Shown in pieces: positions 8,367-16,689 of a stretch of 64,000 bases of DNA. The position numbers and the translations under genes were made by a program. Below the pieces are notes generated by a model. The model had not been told where the DNA came from. It worked only from the letters and a program-made list of their open reading frames with translations, and made no database searches. Within the stretch, counting starts at the first letter, position 1. Each line of letters starts with the position of its first letter. Source of the DNA: Algibacter sp. L1A34 (lineage in GTDB: Bacteria > Bacteroidota > Bacteroidia > Flavobacteriales > Flavobacteriaceae); assembly GCF_009796805.1 (NCBI RefSeq), contig NZ_CP047029.1:4292001-4356000 (forward strand), read 5' to 3'.

Positions 8367-8690
8367 CACATTGCTCACTCAGCTCAAAAAAAATAATAAA
8401 CCTTCTCAACGTATTTTAAAAACAATTCCTAAAACTTACTCAATTGATTTTTGACAAATCAAAACGCAACTGTTACCTAAGCCTGATTTTACTCTCGCAA
8501 ACTAAAATTAAATAAAAAATTAAACCGACTTCTGACAAAGCAATACGTAAAGTTTACGCGCAACTGACTTAACTCTTGTGTTTAAAAAATTCTGACTCTT
8601 GCGAAACAATACGCAACTGTTGCTTCGGACTTTTCTTTGTTCCTTAAAAATCATATTTAAATACTCTTGTGAGAAAAACATAACAACGTG
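8367..8690. other. Gene-less cassette C9 (second copy)
   Basis: Near-identical to 1171-1496 and 24105-24426, with scattered substitutions and a small indel near 8640. No plus-strand gene is present. A minus-strand frame of 53 codons is open here and in the third copy but is frame-shifted in the first. Confidence 0.75.
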
Positions 8691-8824
8691 CGCTAACATT
8701 GTATAAAAATAATGCGTAATTTAGTACCTAATCAAGACTAAATGCGTGTTTGCATGCATCTGATTTTCCTTCGGAAAATCCTCGCACACAAACTACGCAC
8801 TATTCTTATACGTAAACGTTGTAA
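8691..8824 (+). repeat. attC9 (class A')
   Basis: Opens CGCTAAC, pairing with the C9 start GTTAGCG. Nearly the same sequence as attC2; closes at GTTGTAA. Confidence 0.85.
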
Positions 8825-8842
8825 AACATTTAAAAAAACCTC

Positions 8843-9568
8843 GTGAATAGAGAATATCATTTGTCTTTTTGTAAAATCTGTAAAAACAGAAAGTCCTCAT
8901 TAAAAGAAGGTTTGATTTGTAATCTGACTGAAAAAATTGCGGATTTTGAAAAAGACTGTACTAATTTTCAAGCTGATAGACTTGAGCTAAAAAAACTAAA
9001 AAAGCATTTTGAAGCAGAAATAAAGGACAATTATGCTACAACAAAATTTGAAAGTTTTTTTAGTGAAAGAGAATTTGAAAAGCCAGAAAAGAGCCAAAAT
9101 AGAAAGTTTTTGTCAAAAGAAAAAACGCACGGTTTAGAGTTTAAAAAAGACAAAAATTATGATAAACAGATTCTAATTATGTTAGGAATTATCATTTTGA
9201 TATTGATTTATGGAAATTATAAAAACAACTTTAGTTGGGATTTAAATTCAGCCAATATAATTGGAGTTTTAATAATGCTTGTTTTATCGATTTACTTCTT
9301 CTACAAAGCATATTATCATAAATATAAAACAGTAATAACTATTGATGAAAACGGCATTCATCAAAAAGAAAAAACCGTGTTTTGGAATAATATATTGGAT
9401 TATGGAATAATAAGAGGAAAAGGAGACAATTCAATGGAGAAAAAAATAATTATCGGAACAATCTCATCTGGAATACAAAAAATTGATATTTCGGAATTAA
9501 ATGTTACACCAGACGAATTTATAGAAATTATACAACTAAATAAAAAAACGTTTTACAACACCGTATAA
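8843..9568 (+). CDS. Membrane protein with N-terminal Cys motif, GTG start (C10)
   Basis: 241 residues. The N-terminus has four cysteines, CKICKNR at 10-16 then C26 and C39 before NFQ, a probable metal-binding knuckle that I have seen in other Bacteroidota hypothetical proteins. Two membrane segments lie near 113-124 and 135-153. A PH-like cytoplasmic tail follows (YKTVITIDENGIHQKEKTVF near 161-180). The GTG at 8843 is 25 nt after GTT; no ATG is in frame nearby. The last residues and stop (FYNTV) lie inside attC10. Function is unknown. Confidence 0.72.
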   Translation: MNREYHLSFCKICKNRKSSLKEGLICNLTEKIADFEKDCTNFQADRLELKKLKKHFEAEIKDNYATTKFESFFSEREFEKPEKSQNRKFLSKEKTHGLEFKKDKNYDKQILIMLGIIILILIYGNYKNNFSWDLNSANIIGVLIMLVLSIYFFYKAYYHKYKTVITIDENGIHQKEKTVFWNNILDYGIIRGKGDNSMEKKIIIGTISSGIQKIDISELNVTPDEFIEIIQLNKKTFYNTV

Positions 9569-9684
9569 AAATAATTGCGGTTTAGTGCTTAATCAAAGAT
9601 CGTTGCGTGTTTGTAACGTCTGATTTTCCTTCGGAAAATCCTCGCATACAAACCCGCAACTATTCTTATACATAAACGTTAGCG
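9553..9684 (+). repeat. attC10 (class A)
   Basis: Opens TTACAAC, pairing with the C10 start GTTGTAAAAC over 10 bp. The upstream gene terminates inside it. Closes at GTTAGCG. Confidence 0.85.
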
Positions 9685-9719
9685 GTCATGCAAAAACTGA
9701 CTCGAAATTAAACAGGAAA

Positions 9720-10469
9720 ATGAATAAAAACTTAAAAATAGAACGTTTGATTTATCTGCTGGAAAAAGCGGAAATAATTGCGGGAAATTTTTCTGGAGAA
9801 TATTTGCATCATTATCATTCACCTAAAGAGTTTAAAGATGAAATAAGATTATCCATAACAAATCTAAAAAACAATGACTTTGAAGAATTGAATGACATTT
9901 ATAACTCATTTCAAAAAGATTCCGAATGGTACGATTTGACAAAAATAGCAGGAGAAGAAATTGGAAATAACATTTTCTCTTTAACCACAGAATTGATTAA
10001 TGAATTTGAGAGTGGGAATATTTTAGAATTAATAAAAGATTTTACAAGCACAGTTAATAAAGGAGTTCAAATTATAAAAACCAAATATGGTGTTTCAGAT
10101 TTGTTGAAAGGTTGGCATAGTGGTTTATATGAACAAACTGGAAAATTAAAAGATTTAGGAATTGAATTTTATGCATTTCATGGTTGCGGACTTGCTCTAC
10201 ATTTCAGAAATAAAAAAGTTGATTTCGATTTTGCTTATGTTCCTGAACAAAGACACGATGGATTTGATTTATGGAGGTTACATGGATTTGCTCAAGGACA
10301 ACCGAAAAAATATAACAAGTATTTAGACAAAAATAATCTTGAAAAGGATTTTAAGGGATTATTAAAAAAGGAGATAATTTGTTTGCCTTCTCAAGACAAT
10401 TCACCGGAACAATATTTTTTAACAAGTGAAATAAGAAAAACATTGGAAATGAAAAACACGAACCGCTAA
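9720..10469 (+). CDS. Hypothetical protein with DUF6896-like C-terminus (C11)
   Basis: 249 residues, soluble. The N-terminal 120 residues are helical and unrecognised. The C-terminal part contains IEFYAFHGCGLALHFRNKKV and VDFDFAYVPEQRHDGFDLWR near 149-188. This resembles the Y-x-FHG-x-G...VDFDF...DGFD-x-W-R-L pattern that I associate with DUF6896, a family found around polymorphic toxins. That assignment is from memory and moderate at best. The ATG is 42 nt after GTT. The stop codon is inside the left arm of attC11. Confidence 0.7.
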   Translation: MNKNLKIERLIYLLEKAEIIAGNFSGEYLHHYHSPKEFKDEIRLSITNLKNNDFEELNDIYNSFQKDSEWYDLTKIAGEEIGNNIFSLTTELINEFESGNILELIKDFTSTVNKGVQIIKTKYGVSDLLKGWHSGLYEQTGKLKDLGIEFYAFHGCGLALHFRNKKVDFDFAYVPEQRHDGFDLWRLHGFAQGQPKKYNKYLDKNNLEKDFKGLLKKEIICLPSQDNSPEQYFLTSEIRKTLEMKNTNR

Positions 10470-10598
10470 CACCGTGTATAATTAATTGCTAGGTTATTCC
10501 CTACTTGCGAATATTCCTGCGGAATATTCACGGGTTCGTAAAAGTTTACTAACTTAGTTGCTTAACCACGCAACTAACCATACACAATCACGTTGCCA
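10464..10598 (+). repeat. attC11 (class C)
   Basis: Opens CGCTAAC, whose TAA is the stop of the preceding gene; pairs with the C11 start GTTAGCGGT. Arms GTGTATAATTAATTGC and GCAACTAACCATACAC; apex GAATATTCC-TGC-GG. Closes at GTTGCCA. Confidence 0.85.
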
Positions 10599-10719
10599 GT
10601 AATGTTGAAAAAACATCCGTCTTCGAATTGAACGACATATTTTGGCGAACAAGTACAGTAATTTTACAAACAGCGGGAAAAACCGAAAACCGATTTAGAG
10701 TAGGTAAAAAATAAAAAAT

Positions 10720-11025
10720 ATGGCAATTTCAAATATTGACAACAGAGGTTCGTGGTACGACATTTATGACGAGCGTGGAAAAAAAGGGAAAACACTATCT
10801 TCAAACATAGGAACTATCGAAGGTTTTAGTTCAGATTTTTTTGTAGCAAATCGAGGTTCTTGGTTTGACCTTTACGATGAAAATGGAAAAAAATATAAAA
10901 CACTATCAAGCAACATTGGAGATTTTGTTTCAATTTCTGGAAACACTTTTGTAGTTAAAAGAAGTAGTTGGTTAGACACTTACGACAAATCAGGAAAAAA
11001 AATAAACACTCGTTCAGCAAGATAA
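10720..11025 (+). CDS. Small three-repeat protein, partner of DUF262 gene (C12)
   Basis: 101 residues made of three copies of a unit of about 36 residues: RGSWYDIYDERGKKGKTLSS, RGSWFDLYDENGKKYKTLSS and RSSWLDTYDKSGKK. Each unit looks like two or three beta strands with a conserved SW-x-D-x-YD core, as in WG/KWG-type beta repeats. The stop is 4 nt before the ATG of the DUF262 protein, so the two are translationally linked and share one cassette. It could be a specificity, immunity or regulatory partner; that is inference from the operon. It follows a leader of about 120 nt. Confidence 0.75.
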   Translation: MAISNIDNRGSWYDIYDERGKKGKTLSSNIGTIEGFSSDFFVANRGSWFDLYDENGKKYKTLSSNIGDFVSISGNTFVVKRSSWLDTYDKSGKKINTRSAR

Positions 11026-11029
11026 ATTA

Positions 11030-12721
11030 ATGGAAGCATCATCAACAATCAAAAAAGTATTAGCAGGAAATAAAATTTTCGTTCCAACTTATCAAAGAGC
11101 CTATTCTTGGGAAACTGAATTTGATAAATCAAAACCGCCAAAACAAGTCAATGTTTTTTTATCAGATTTAGAAGATTATAATAAAAGTCAAACAAATTCA
11201 AAATACTACTTTGGTCACTTTCTTTTTGAGCAAAAAAGTGATAGTAAATTTGGAGTAATAGATGGACAACAAAGACTGACAACTATAACAATTTTTCTGT
11301 CTGCTTTATTTTCAAGACTTGAAGAAATTAGACCTTTAAGTATTTCAGAGAAAGAAACAAAGGAAGATATTTTAAAACGTAATTTAACTTATAGATTTTC
11401 TACAGTTGGATATGACAACCAACTTTTTAGAGATTATGTTATTGACCAAACAAAGACCGATAAAAACGGACTTGAAACTACTTCTGCAAAAAGAATTGTA
11501 AACGCTTTTGATTTTTTCCAAAAAGCACTTTCTGAAAAAGACGAAAGTTATTTAACGAAAATGTTGGAAACATTGCAATCTTCATCTTGTACAACTCATC
11601 CTGTAAAAGATGAATCCGAAGCAATCCAAATGTTTATCTTCCAAAATAATAGAGGTAAAAAGCCTTCAAATTTGGAAATTATTAAAGCTCAATTTATGTT
11701 TTACATTCATCTTTACGGAGATGAAGAAAAGGAAGAACTGATTGAAGAAATAAAAAATAGATTTGAGAAAATATATAAATCAATTTCATCGATTGAATAT
11801 AATATCAACGAAGATGATGTTTTAGTTTACACAATGCGTGTTTATTTCAATTCACTTTGGGAAAATAACGCTCTTGAGAAAATTAATAAACTACTTGACG
11901 AAAAAGGCTCAATCTCTTTTATTAAACAATTTTCATATTCACTTTCAAACAGTTTTGAACACTTAACTAACTTCTTTGGCAAAGACGAAAAAGAAAGTTT
12001 ACATATACATTCTTTAATTACGCTTGGAGGTTTTGGAATTGCAATTCCGTTTATAATTAAAGCCTATTCATTCAATGTTGGTAAAGAAAATATTGAGAAA
12101 TTATGTGCAAGTTTGGAGTCTTTAGTTATAAGACAAAGATTGATTGGTACAAGAGCAGATATTACATCAAGACTTGACGGAGTTTATAAAACATTTACCA
12201 AAGAAACTAAAAGCATAGAACCGATTATTGAAAGGGTTGATTTTATAAAGACAGTTCCTTCCGAAAATTGGTGGTGGTCTTATTGGAATGATAATGCTTT
12301 TGAAAAATCAATACAAGGTGCTGTAAATCATTCAACAGCTAAATTTCTATTGTGGAAATACGAAAACCATCTTGAATCAGATGGAAAAAATGGATATGCT
12401 CAAACAAGATTTGATGCAGTTGAAAGTCCTGAATTGGAACACATTGCACCGCAAACTGAAAATCCTAAAAATGGATATGACGTTTACGATGAAGAATTTA
12501 GAACACAATTTATCGATTGTTTAGGAAATTACCTTTTGCTATCGAAATCACATAATTGTTCAGTTGGTAACAAACCTTTTTCGGACAAAAGAGATAGTTA
12601 CACAAAGTCTAATCAGCAAAGAGAAATCGCTGAAATGACAAAGGAAAATCTAATTTGGACAAGAGAATTAATCCAAAAACGAAATGACAAAATAACGGAA
12701 TTTCTAACGGACAAACTGTGA
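11030..12721 (+). CDS. DUF262/DUF1524 (GmrSD-like) endonuclease (C12)
   Basis: 563 residues. The DUF262 (GmrS) motifs VPTYQRAYSW at 18-27 and VIDGQQRLTT at 76-85 are intact; this is a ParB-like nucleotide-binding fold. The C-terminal DUF1524 (GmrD) HNH-type module is marked by ELEHIAP at about 467-473, with GNYLLLSKSHNCSVGN downstream. Proteins of this class (GmrSD, BrxU and relatives) are type IV restriction enzymes that cut modified phage DNA; target and activity here are inferred from family. The fused single-chain length is typical. Spacing of 4 nt to the upstream repeat protein indicates an operon. Confidence 0.87.
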   Translation: MEASSTIKKVLAGNKIFVPTYQRAYSWETEFDKSKPPKQVNVFLSDLEDYNKSQTNSKYYFGHFLFEQKSDSKFGVIDGQQRLTTITIFLSALFSRLEEIRPLSISEKETKEDILKRNLTYRFSTVGYDNQLFRDYVIDQTKTDKNGLETTSAKRIVNAFDFFQKALSEKDESYLTKMLETLQSSSCTTHPVKDESEAIQMFIFQNNRGKKPSNLEIIKAQFMFYIHLYGDEEKEELIEEIKNRFEKIYKSISSIEYNINEDDVLVYTMRVYFNSLWENNALEKINKLLDEKGSISFIKQFSYSLSNSFEHLTNFFGKDEKESLHIHSLITLGGFGIAIPFIIKAYSFNVGKENIEKLCASLESLVIRQRLIGTRADITSRLDGVYKTFTKETKSIEPIIERVDFIKTVPSENWWWSYWNDNAFEKSIQGAVNHSTAKFLLWKYENHLESDGKNGYAQTRFDAVESPELEHIAPQTENPKNGYDVYDEEFRTQFIDCLGNYLLLSKSHNCSVGNKPFSDKRDSYTKSNQQREIAEMTKENLIWTRELIQKRNDKITEFLTDKL

Positions 12722-12733
12722 GGTAAACACTAC

Positions 12734-12930
12734 TGGCAACAACGTATATAGCTCATAGCTAATTAGTTGCTTAAACGAAGTTAAGGTATATTTGGAAAGT
12801 CGCCAAATTTTTAAATTTGACGATTTCCAATAAAAAAAGATAAATAGTAAAATTTAAAAATCTGGCTTGTGCTCAACCGGAAGGAAACAGCTAATTTGCA
12901 CGCTACGAGCCATATACAAGACCGTTGTGC
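12734..12930 (+). repeat. attC12 (class D, about 197 bp)
   Basis: Opens TGGCAAC (C12 start GTTGCCAGTA, 10 bp). Arms GTATATAGCTCATAGC and GCTACGAGCCATATAC pair with only two A-C mispairs. The middle holds CCAAATTT-TTAAATTTG-type inverted repeats. Closes at GTTGTGC. Confidence 0.8.
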
Positions 12931-12950
12931 ATAATCTAAAAAACAATCCT

Positions 12951-14225
12951 ATGAATAGAAAAAGTTTCGAAAAATTTGAATTGAGTCCTGAAAAAGAAAA
13001 AGAACTTTGGAAAGATTCATTAATCGTTTTTGATACTTCAGCGCTTATTGATTTCTATTCATATCCGAAAGAAACAAGACAAGATATATTTGATGAAATT
13101 TTTCCAAAGCTTAAAGATAGATTATGGATACCATCACACGTTGAATTTGAATATCTTAAAAACAGAAAAGGAATAATTGAAAAACCAATAACGGAGAATT
13201 ACAATCCAATCAAGGAAGAAAAATTAAGGGATTTGAATTTAGCTAAAACTCAAATTCTAAAGATTTCTAAAGGAATTAAAGAAGAAACTTTAAAACCAGA
13301 AAAACACCCATTTCTACCCCAAGAAAGTATTGATGAATTTATCCTTTTTACAAAAAAAATAGACGAAAAAATTACAAAATTTGAGAAAGATATTAAAGTC
13401 GAAATAACAAAACAAGAAACTGAAATTAAGTCTCTAAATAAAAATGATACTATTCTAAAAGCGTTTGAAAACAATCTCAAAGTCGGAAATGAAACTACTC
13501 ATTCTGAAATTATGGAAATCGTAAAAGAAGGAAAGTTAAGGTATGAATTTGAAATTCCACCTGGTTATGAAGATAAAAAAGAGAAAATTGGAACTCAAAT
13601 ATTCGGAGATTTAATAGTGTGGAAACAGATATTAGAATACTCAAAACAACAAAATAAAAGTGTTATTTTCATTTGTAACGATTTAAAGATTGATTGGTGT
13701 TTTAAAGATAAAAAAACCAGAAACAGAATTCAAAGTCCAAGAATGGAATTAATAAAGGAATTTCGAGACAATAATAAAAAAGAGTTTTGGATGTACAGTC
13801 AATCACAATTTATTTATACTGCAAAAAAGATTTTGAAAATTGATTTTGCAGATGAGAAAATTAAAGAAATCTCAAATGTTATAAGCAATAGAAATAGAGA
13901 CGAACTTATTTATGAATGCAATCTTTGTGGTAGTAGGACAATAATTCCTGAAGAAAACCTAAACTATGAATTTGAGTGTGTAGAAAGTTCTGAAAGACAA
14001 ATGGGAACTGAAAATCATTACAGAATGGAAGAGGATTTAAAATGTATTAATTGCCGTACTTCAACTAATCTTACATTTGAAATATGGGAATATCCACAGT
14101 ACACATTAAATCACGAAGAGATAAATATTGAAAATGCAAAAATTATAAAAAGTCTTGATTTTGCAAGTATCTTTTGGGATAATCACATTGATTTTCCAGA
14201 TGAAGATATGTTTAGAGAGAGATAA
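12951..14225 (+). CDS. PIN_8-like nuclease with C-terminal zinc-ribbon-like motif (C13)
   Basis: About 424 residues from ATG 12951; an in-frame upstream start inside attC12 is rejected. The PIN core is suggested by IVFDTSALIDFYSYP near 24-38 (acidic D), a long helical insert, GDLIVWKQILEY near 217-228 and VIFICNDLKIDWCF near 236-249. This matches the D...D-x-x-x-W...D-x-K-x-DW pattern of PIN_8 (DUF4935) proteins. Two CxxC pairs, CNLC near 323 and CINC near 364, could bind zinc. PIN_8 proteins occur in restriction and toxin settings as RNases; a defence role is inferred. The ATG is 27 nt after GTT. Confidence 0.78.
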   Translation: MNRKSFEKFELSPEKEKELWKDSLIVFDTSALIDFYSYPKETRQDIFDEIFPKLKDRLWIPSHVEFEYLKNRKGIIEKPITENYNPIKEEKLRDLNLAKTQILKISKGIKEETLKPEKHPFLPQESIDEFILFTKKIDEKITKFEKDIKVEITKQETEIKSLNKNDTILKAFENNLKVGNETTHSEIMEIVKEGKLRYEFEIPPGYEDKKEKIGTQIFGDLIVWKQILEYSKQQNKSVIFICNDLKIDWCFKDKKTRNRIQSPRMELIKEFRDNNKKEFWMYSQSQFIYTAKKILKIDFADEKIKEISNVISNRNRDELIYECNLCGSRTIIPEENLNYEFECVESSERQMGTENHYRMEEDLKCINCRTSTNLTFEIWEYPQYTLNHEEINIENAKIIKSLDFASIFWDNHIDFPDEDMFRER

Positions 14226-14233
14226 AAGACTAT

Positions 14234-14365
14234 GCACAACACCGTATAAAAATAATTGCGGTTTAGTGCTTAATCAAAGGTCGTTGCATGTTTGTTACGT
14301 CTGATTTTCCTTCGGAAAATCCTCGCACACAAAACCGCAACTATTCTTATACATTAACGTTATAT
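14234..14365 (+). repeat. attC13 (class A)
   Basis: Opens GCACAAC, pairing with the C13 start GTTGTGCATA over 10 bp. Class A arms; closes at GTTATAT. Confidence 0.85.
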
Positions 14366-14388
14366 GTAATTTCTGCAAATCTCATAAA

Positions 14389-15240
14389 ATGAACGAATTG
14401 AAAATTGAACCATATTACAATCAACCTAATGAGAATTCCTTTTTATACAGATATTTAACAATTGACAAACTATTAGACTTACTATTAAGTGAAAGGATTT
14501 CACTTGTTAGACTTAATTTATTTAATGATAAACTAGAAGGTAGTTCATTAAAGCATTTATTTTTAAATCATTTTAGTGAACTCGCTAAAAAAGATATGCA
14601 AAGTCAAGGAGGAACTTTTGGAATTGTTTCTCTAACAGTTAACCCAACAGAAAGGAATAAACAAAGTCGTGAAAGAGAAATTTTTCAAGACACAAACTAT
14701 GCAAGTTGTTGGTATATTAATAATTATGAATCAGTTGCAATGTGGCAATTATATTCAAAATCTGATAGTGTTGCTATAAAAATCCCTTATGAAGTTCTAA
14801 ATAAAGAATTATTGAATGGAAACTTTGAAATCAATAGTAAATATGATAAATTAAAATTTGGAGCAATTTCTTATCATAGATTTAAAAATATTGAAAACGT
14901 TGAGCAAACAAAAATTAAAACTGATACTCAAGGATTTATTAAAGATTCAAGTTTTGACCATGAACGAGAGTTTCGAATAATGGTTGAAAATAAAGATTCT
15001 GAAAAAAAACATTTAGAAAGCCGAGGCATATTATTGGACGAAGATGTACTTGAATTAAATAATTCTAATGAAATAAAAGTAAAATACTTAAAATTAAATA
15101 ACTTTAAAGAATTACCTTTTGAAATTATTTTTCATCCTGAATGTCAAAAATGGCATAAAAAAAATATTGAAAAAATAATCCAACAATTCAATATAAAGTT
15201 CAATATAATTGATTCTGAATTAACAAATACATTTAAATAA
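14389..15240 (+). CDS. DUF2971-family protein (C14)
   Basis: 283 residues, soluble, spanning one DUF2971 domain. Visible markers are FLYRYLTIDKLLDLLLSERI near 18-37, NYASCWYINNYESVAMWQLY near 105-124 followed by SDSVAIKIP, and SSFDHEREFRIMVE near 188-201. The same W-x-LY...and E-x-E-x-R pattern occurs in the C-terminal half of the C5 fusion, here without the nuclease domain. DUF2971 has no settled activity; relatives are frequent in mobile and defence regions. The ATG is 30 nt after GTT. Confidence 0.8.
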   Translation: MNELKIEPYYNQPNENSFLYRYLTIDKLLDLLLSERISLVRLNLFNDKLEGSSLKHLFLNHFSELAKKDMQSQGGTFGIVSLTVNPTERNKQSREREIFQDTNYASCWYINNYESVAMWQLYSKSDSVAIKIPYEVLNKELLNGNFEINSKYDKLKFGAISYHRFKNIENVEQTKIKTDTQGFIKDSSFDHEREFRIMVENKDSEKKHLESRGILLDEDVLELNNSNEIKVKYLKLNNFKELPFEIIFHPECQKWHKKNIEKIIQQFNIKFNIIDSELTNTFK

Positions 15241-15246
15241 AACTAC

Positions 15247-15379
15247 ATATAACACCGTATAAACTTTATTGCTGGTTTTAGCTCACTTGGGAAATTCCTT
15301 CGGAATTTCGCCGTTCGTGATTTATTTAGTAAATTCATTGCTTAAACAACGCAACAAAGCTTATACAACAACGTTAGCA
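15247..15379 (+). repeat. attC14 (class B variant)
   Basis: Opens ATATAAC, pairing with the C14 start GTTATATGTA over 10 bp. Apex GAAATTCC-TTC-GGAATTTC; closes at GTTAGCA. Confidence 0.85.
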
Positions 15380-15399
15380 GTCAGTTAAACCCACTCTAA

Positions 15400-15912
15400 A
15401 TGTACGACAGAGAGAAAATAGAAAACTTTCAAATTCGAATGGAGGAAATAATTGAAAAACTCGACAAAAAAGAGGCTTTTGAATTAATCACTTCTGAACT
15501 TAATGAGTGTGAGGACAAATATCTGACTGAATTTATGGCACCTCTGAATTTTCTGGAATATGAGCCTGTATTAGACTGGGTCGAACAAAATGCAAATAGG
15601 ACAAAAAATATAACGCAGGATTGGGGACATTTATCTGCAAGTTCGAATTTCACTTGGCAAAGAGCAGAGAAATGGCTTGAAATGGGACGACCTTTAAGCT
15701 TAATAGCACTTGATGCAACAATGTTTTGTACTACAAGAGGAGAAAGACTAAATCAATCGCTTTGGATGAGAGAATTGAATCCAAAATTGACTGACAATCC
15801 TAAACTGGACAAAATAGCAAACGGACTAAAAGACTATTTAAAAAAAGACGGCGTACCGAGAACCAAAAATGTAGTCAATCGAATAATAAATGACATATTT
15901 GAAATCGGATAA
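15400..15912 (+). CDS. Hypothetical soluble protein (C15)
   Basis: 170 residues, mainly helical. It has a Trp-rich central stretch (ITQDWGHLSASSNFTWQRAEKWLEMGRP near 71-98) and a basic C-terminus (GVPRTKNVVNRIINDIF near 151-167). No signal peptide or membrane segment is seen. I do not recognise the family. The ATG is 27 nt after GTT, and the stop is 11 nt before attC15. Base composition is like its neighbours. Confidence 0.72.
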   Translation: MYDREKIENFQIRMEEIIEKLDKKEAFELITSELNECEDKYLTEFMAPLNFLEYEPVLDWVEQNANRTKNITQDWGHLSASSNFTWQRAEKWLEMGRPLSLIALDATMFCTTRGERLNQSLWMRELNPKLTDNPKLDKIANGLKDYLKKDGVPRTKNVVNRIINDIFEIG

Positions 15913-15923
15913 AAAAACCGAAC

Positions 15924-16056
15924 TGCTAACACCGTGTATAATTAATTGCTAGGTCACTGCCGACTTACGAACATTCCTTCGGAATATTCTATCTGTGACT
16001 TATTTGCTAAATTAGTTGCTTAACCACGCAACTAACCATACACATCAACGTTGTAA
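15924..16056 (+). repeat. attC15 (class C)
   Basis: Opens TGCTAAC, pairing with the C15 start GTTAGCAGT. Class C arms, and so a potential IS110 target, but unoccupied. Closes at GTTGTAA. Confidence 0.85.
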
Positions 16057-16083
16057 TGCATTTGAGAAAAACCGAAATTTGAA

Positions 16084-16353
16084 ATGAAATTAGTAGTTAG
16101 CGAAGAATTATTAGCGATTTTTAAAAGTATTTCAAAACGAAATTTGACACTAACTGAATGGAGAGAAATTGAAAGCGATGATGAGTTTCAAACCGCAAAT
16201 TATTGTGGCGGATTTGATGCAACAGAAGATGAATTTTGTTTTAGTTTTTATGACATAAATAAAGCGCAATATTGGTTTCAAAAATCGTTAAAAGAAATAG
16301 AAGAAATTAATAGCGGAAAAATCTCTGAATTTCAAATAAGATTAGCGGAATGA
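16084..16353 (+). CDS. Small acidic hypothetical protein (C16, gene 1)
   Basis: 89 residues, acidic, with the motif NYCGGFDATEDEFCFSFYD near 39-57. No family is recognised. Its stop overlaps the start of the next gene (ATGA at 16350), so the two are translationally coupled within one cassette. A toxin-antitoxin or binding-partner pair is possible but unsupported by motifs. Confidence 0.7.
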   Translation: MKLVVSEELLAIFKSISKRNLTLTEWREIESDDEFQTANYCGGFDATEDEFCFSFYDINKAQYWFQKSLKEIEEINSGKISEFQIRLAE

Positions 16354-16640
16354 AAATTTTATCAATAATCATTCTGACCATACTTGTTGGCGGATTTATT
16401 TTCTTTCGTTCTTGGGACTATTTAATTAAACATAAGAATAGACAAGCTGGAAAAAAGTATTGCGAAGAAAAAGGTTTGACTTTTTTAAGTGCTAAAAGTT
16501 ATGAATTACACACTCGTCTATATTTTGAGAAAGACGGAATTAAAAACTGGGCGAATTATGAAACGGACAGGAATTACAATATTACTTGGAAAAAAGAAAC
16601 GCCAATTGAAAAACTTGAATTGAAGAAAAATAAGGAATAA
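16350..16640 (+). CDS. Small single-pass membrane protein (C16, gene 2)
   Basis: 96 residues: an N-terminal membrane anchor (IIILTILVGGFIFF near 6-19), then a charged domain of about 70 residues outside or inside the membrane. The YFEKDGIKNWANYETDRNYNITW stretch suggests a small beta domain. Function is unknown. The start overlaps the preceding stop by 4 nt (ATGA). The stop is 9 nt before the interrupted attC16. Confidence 0.7.
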   Translation: MKILSIIILTILVGGFIFFRSWDYLIKHKNRQAGKKYCEEKGLTFLSAKSYELHTRLYFEKDGIKNWANYETDRNYNITWKKETPIEKLELKKNKE

Positions 16641-16689
16641 AAAAACGCATTACAACAAAGTACTGTGGTAAAAAACAAGTAAAAATGTA

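Noticed and set aside
8440-8690. Minus-strand 53-codon frame in the gene-less cassette
   Set aside because: Open in copies two and three only; copy one is frame-shifted, and most differences between copies would change amino acids, so coding selection is not supported.
12867-12950. Upstream extension of the PIN_8 gene (28 extra residues)
   Set aside because: It would start inside attC12; the ATG at 12951 follows the normal short leader and begins the conserved domain region.
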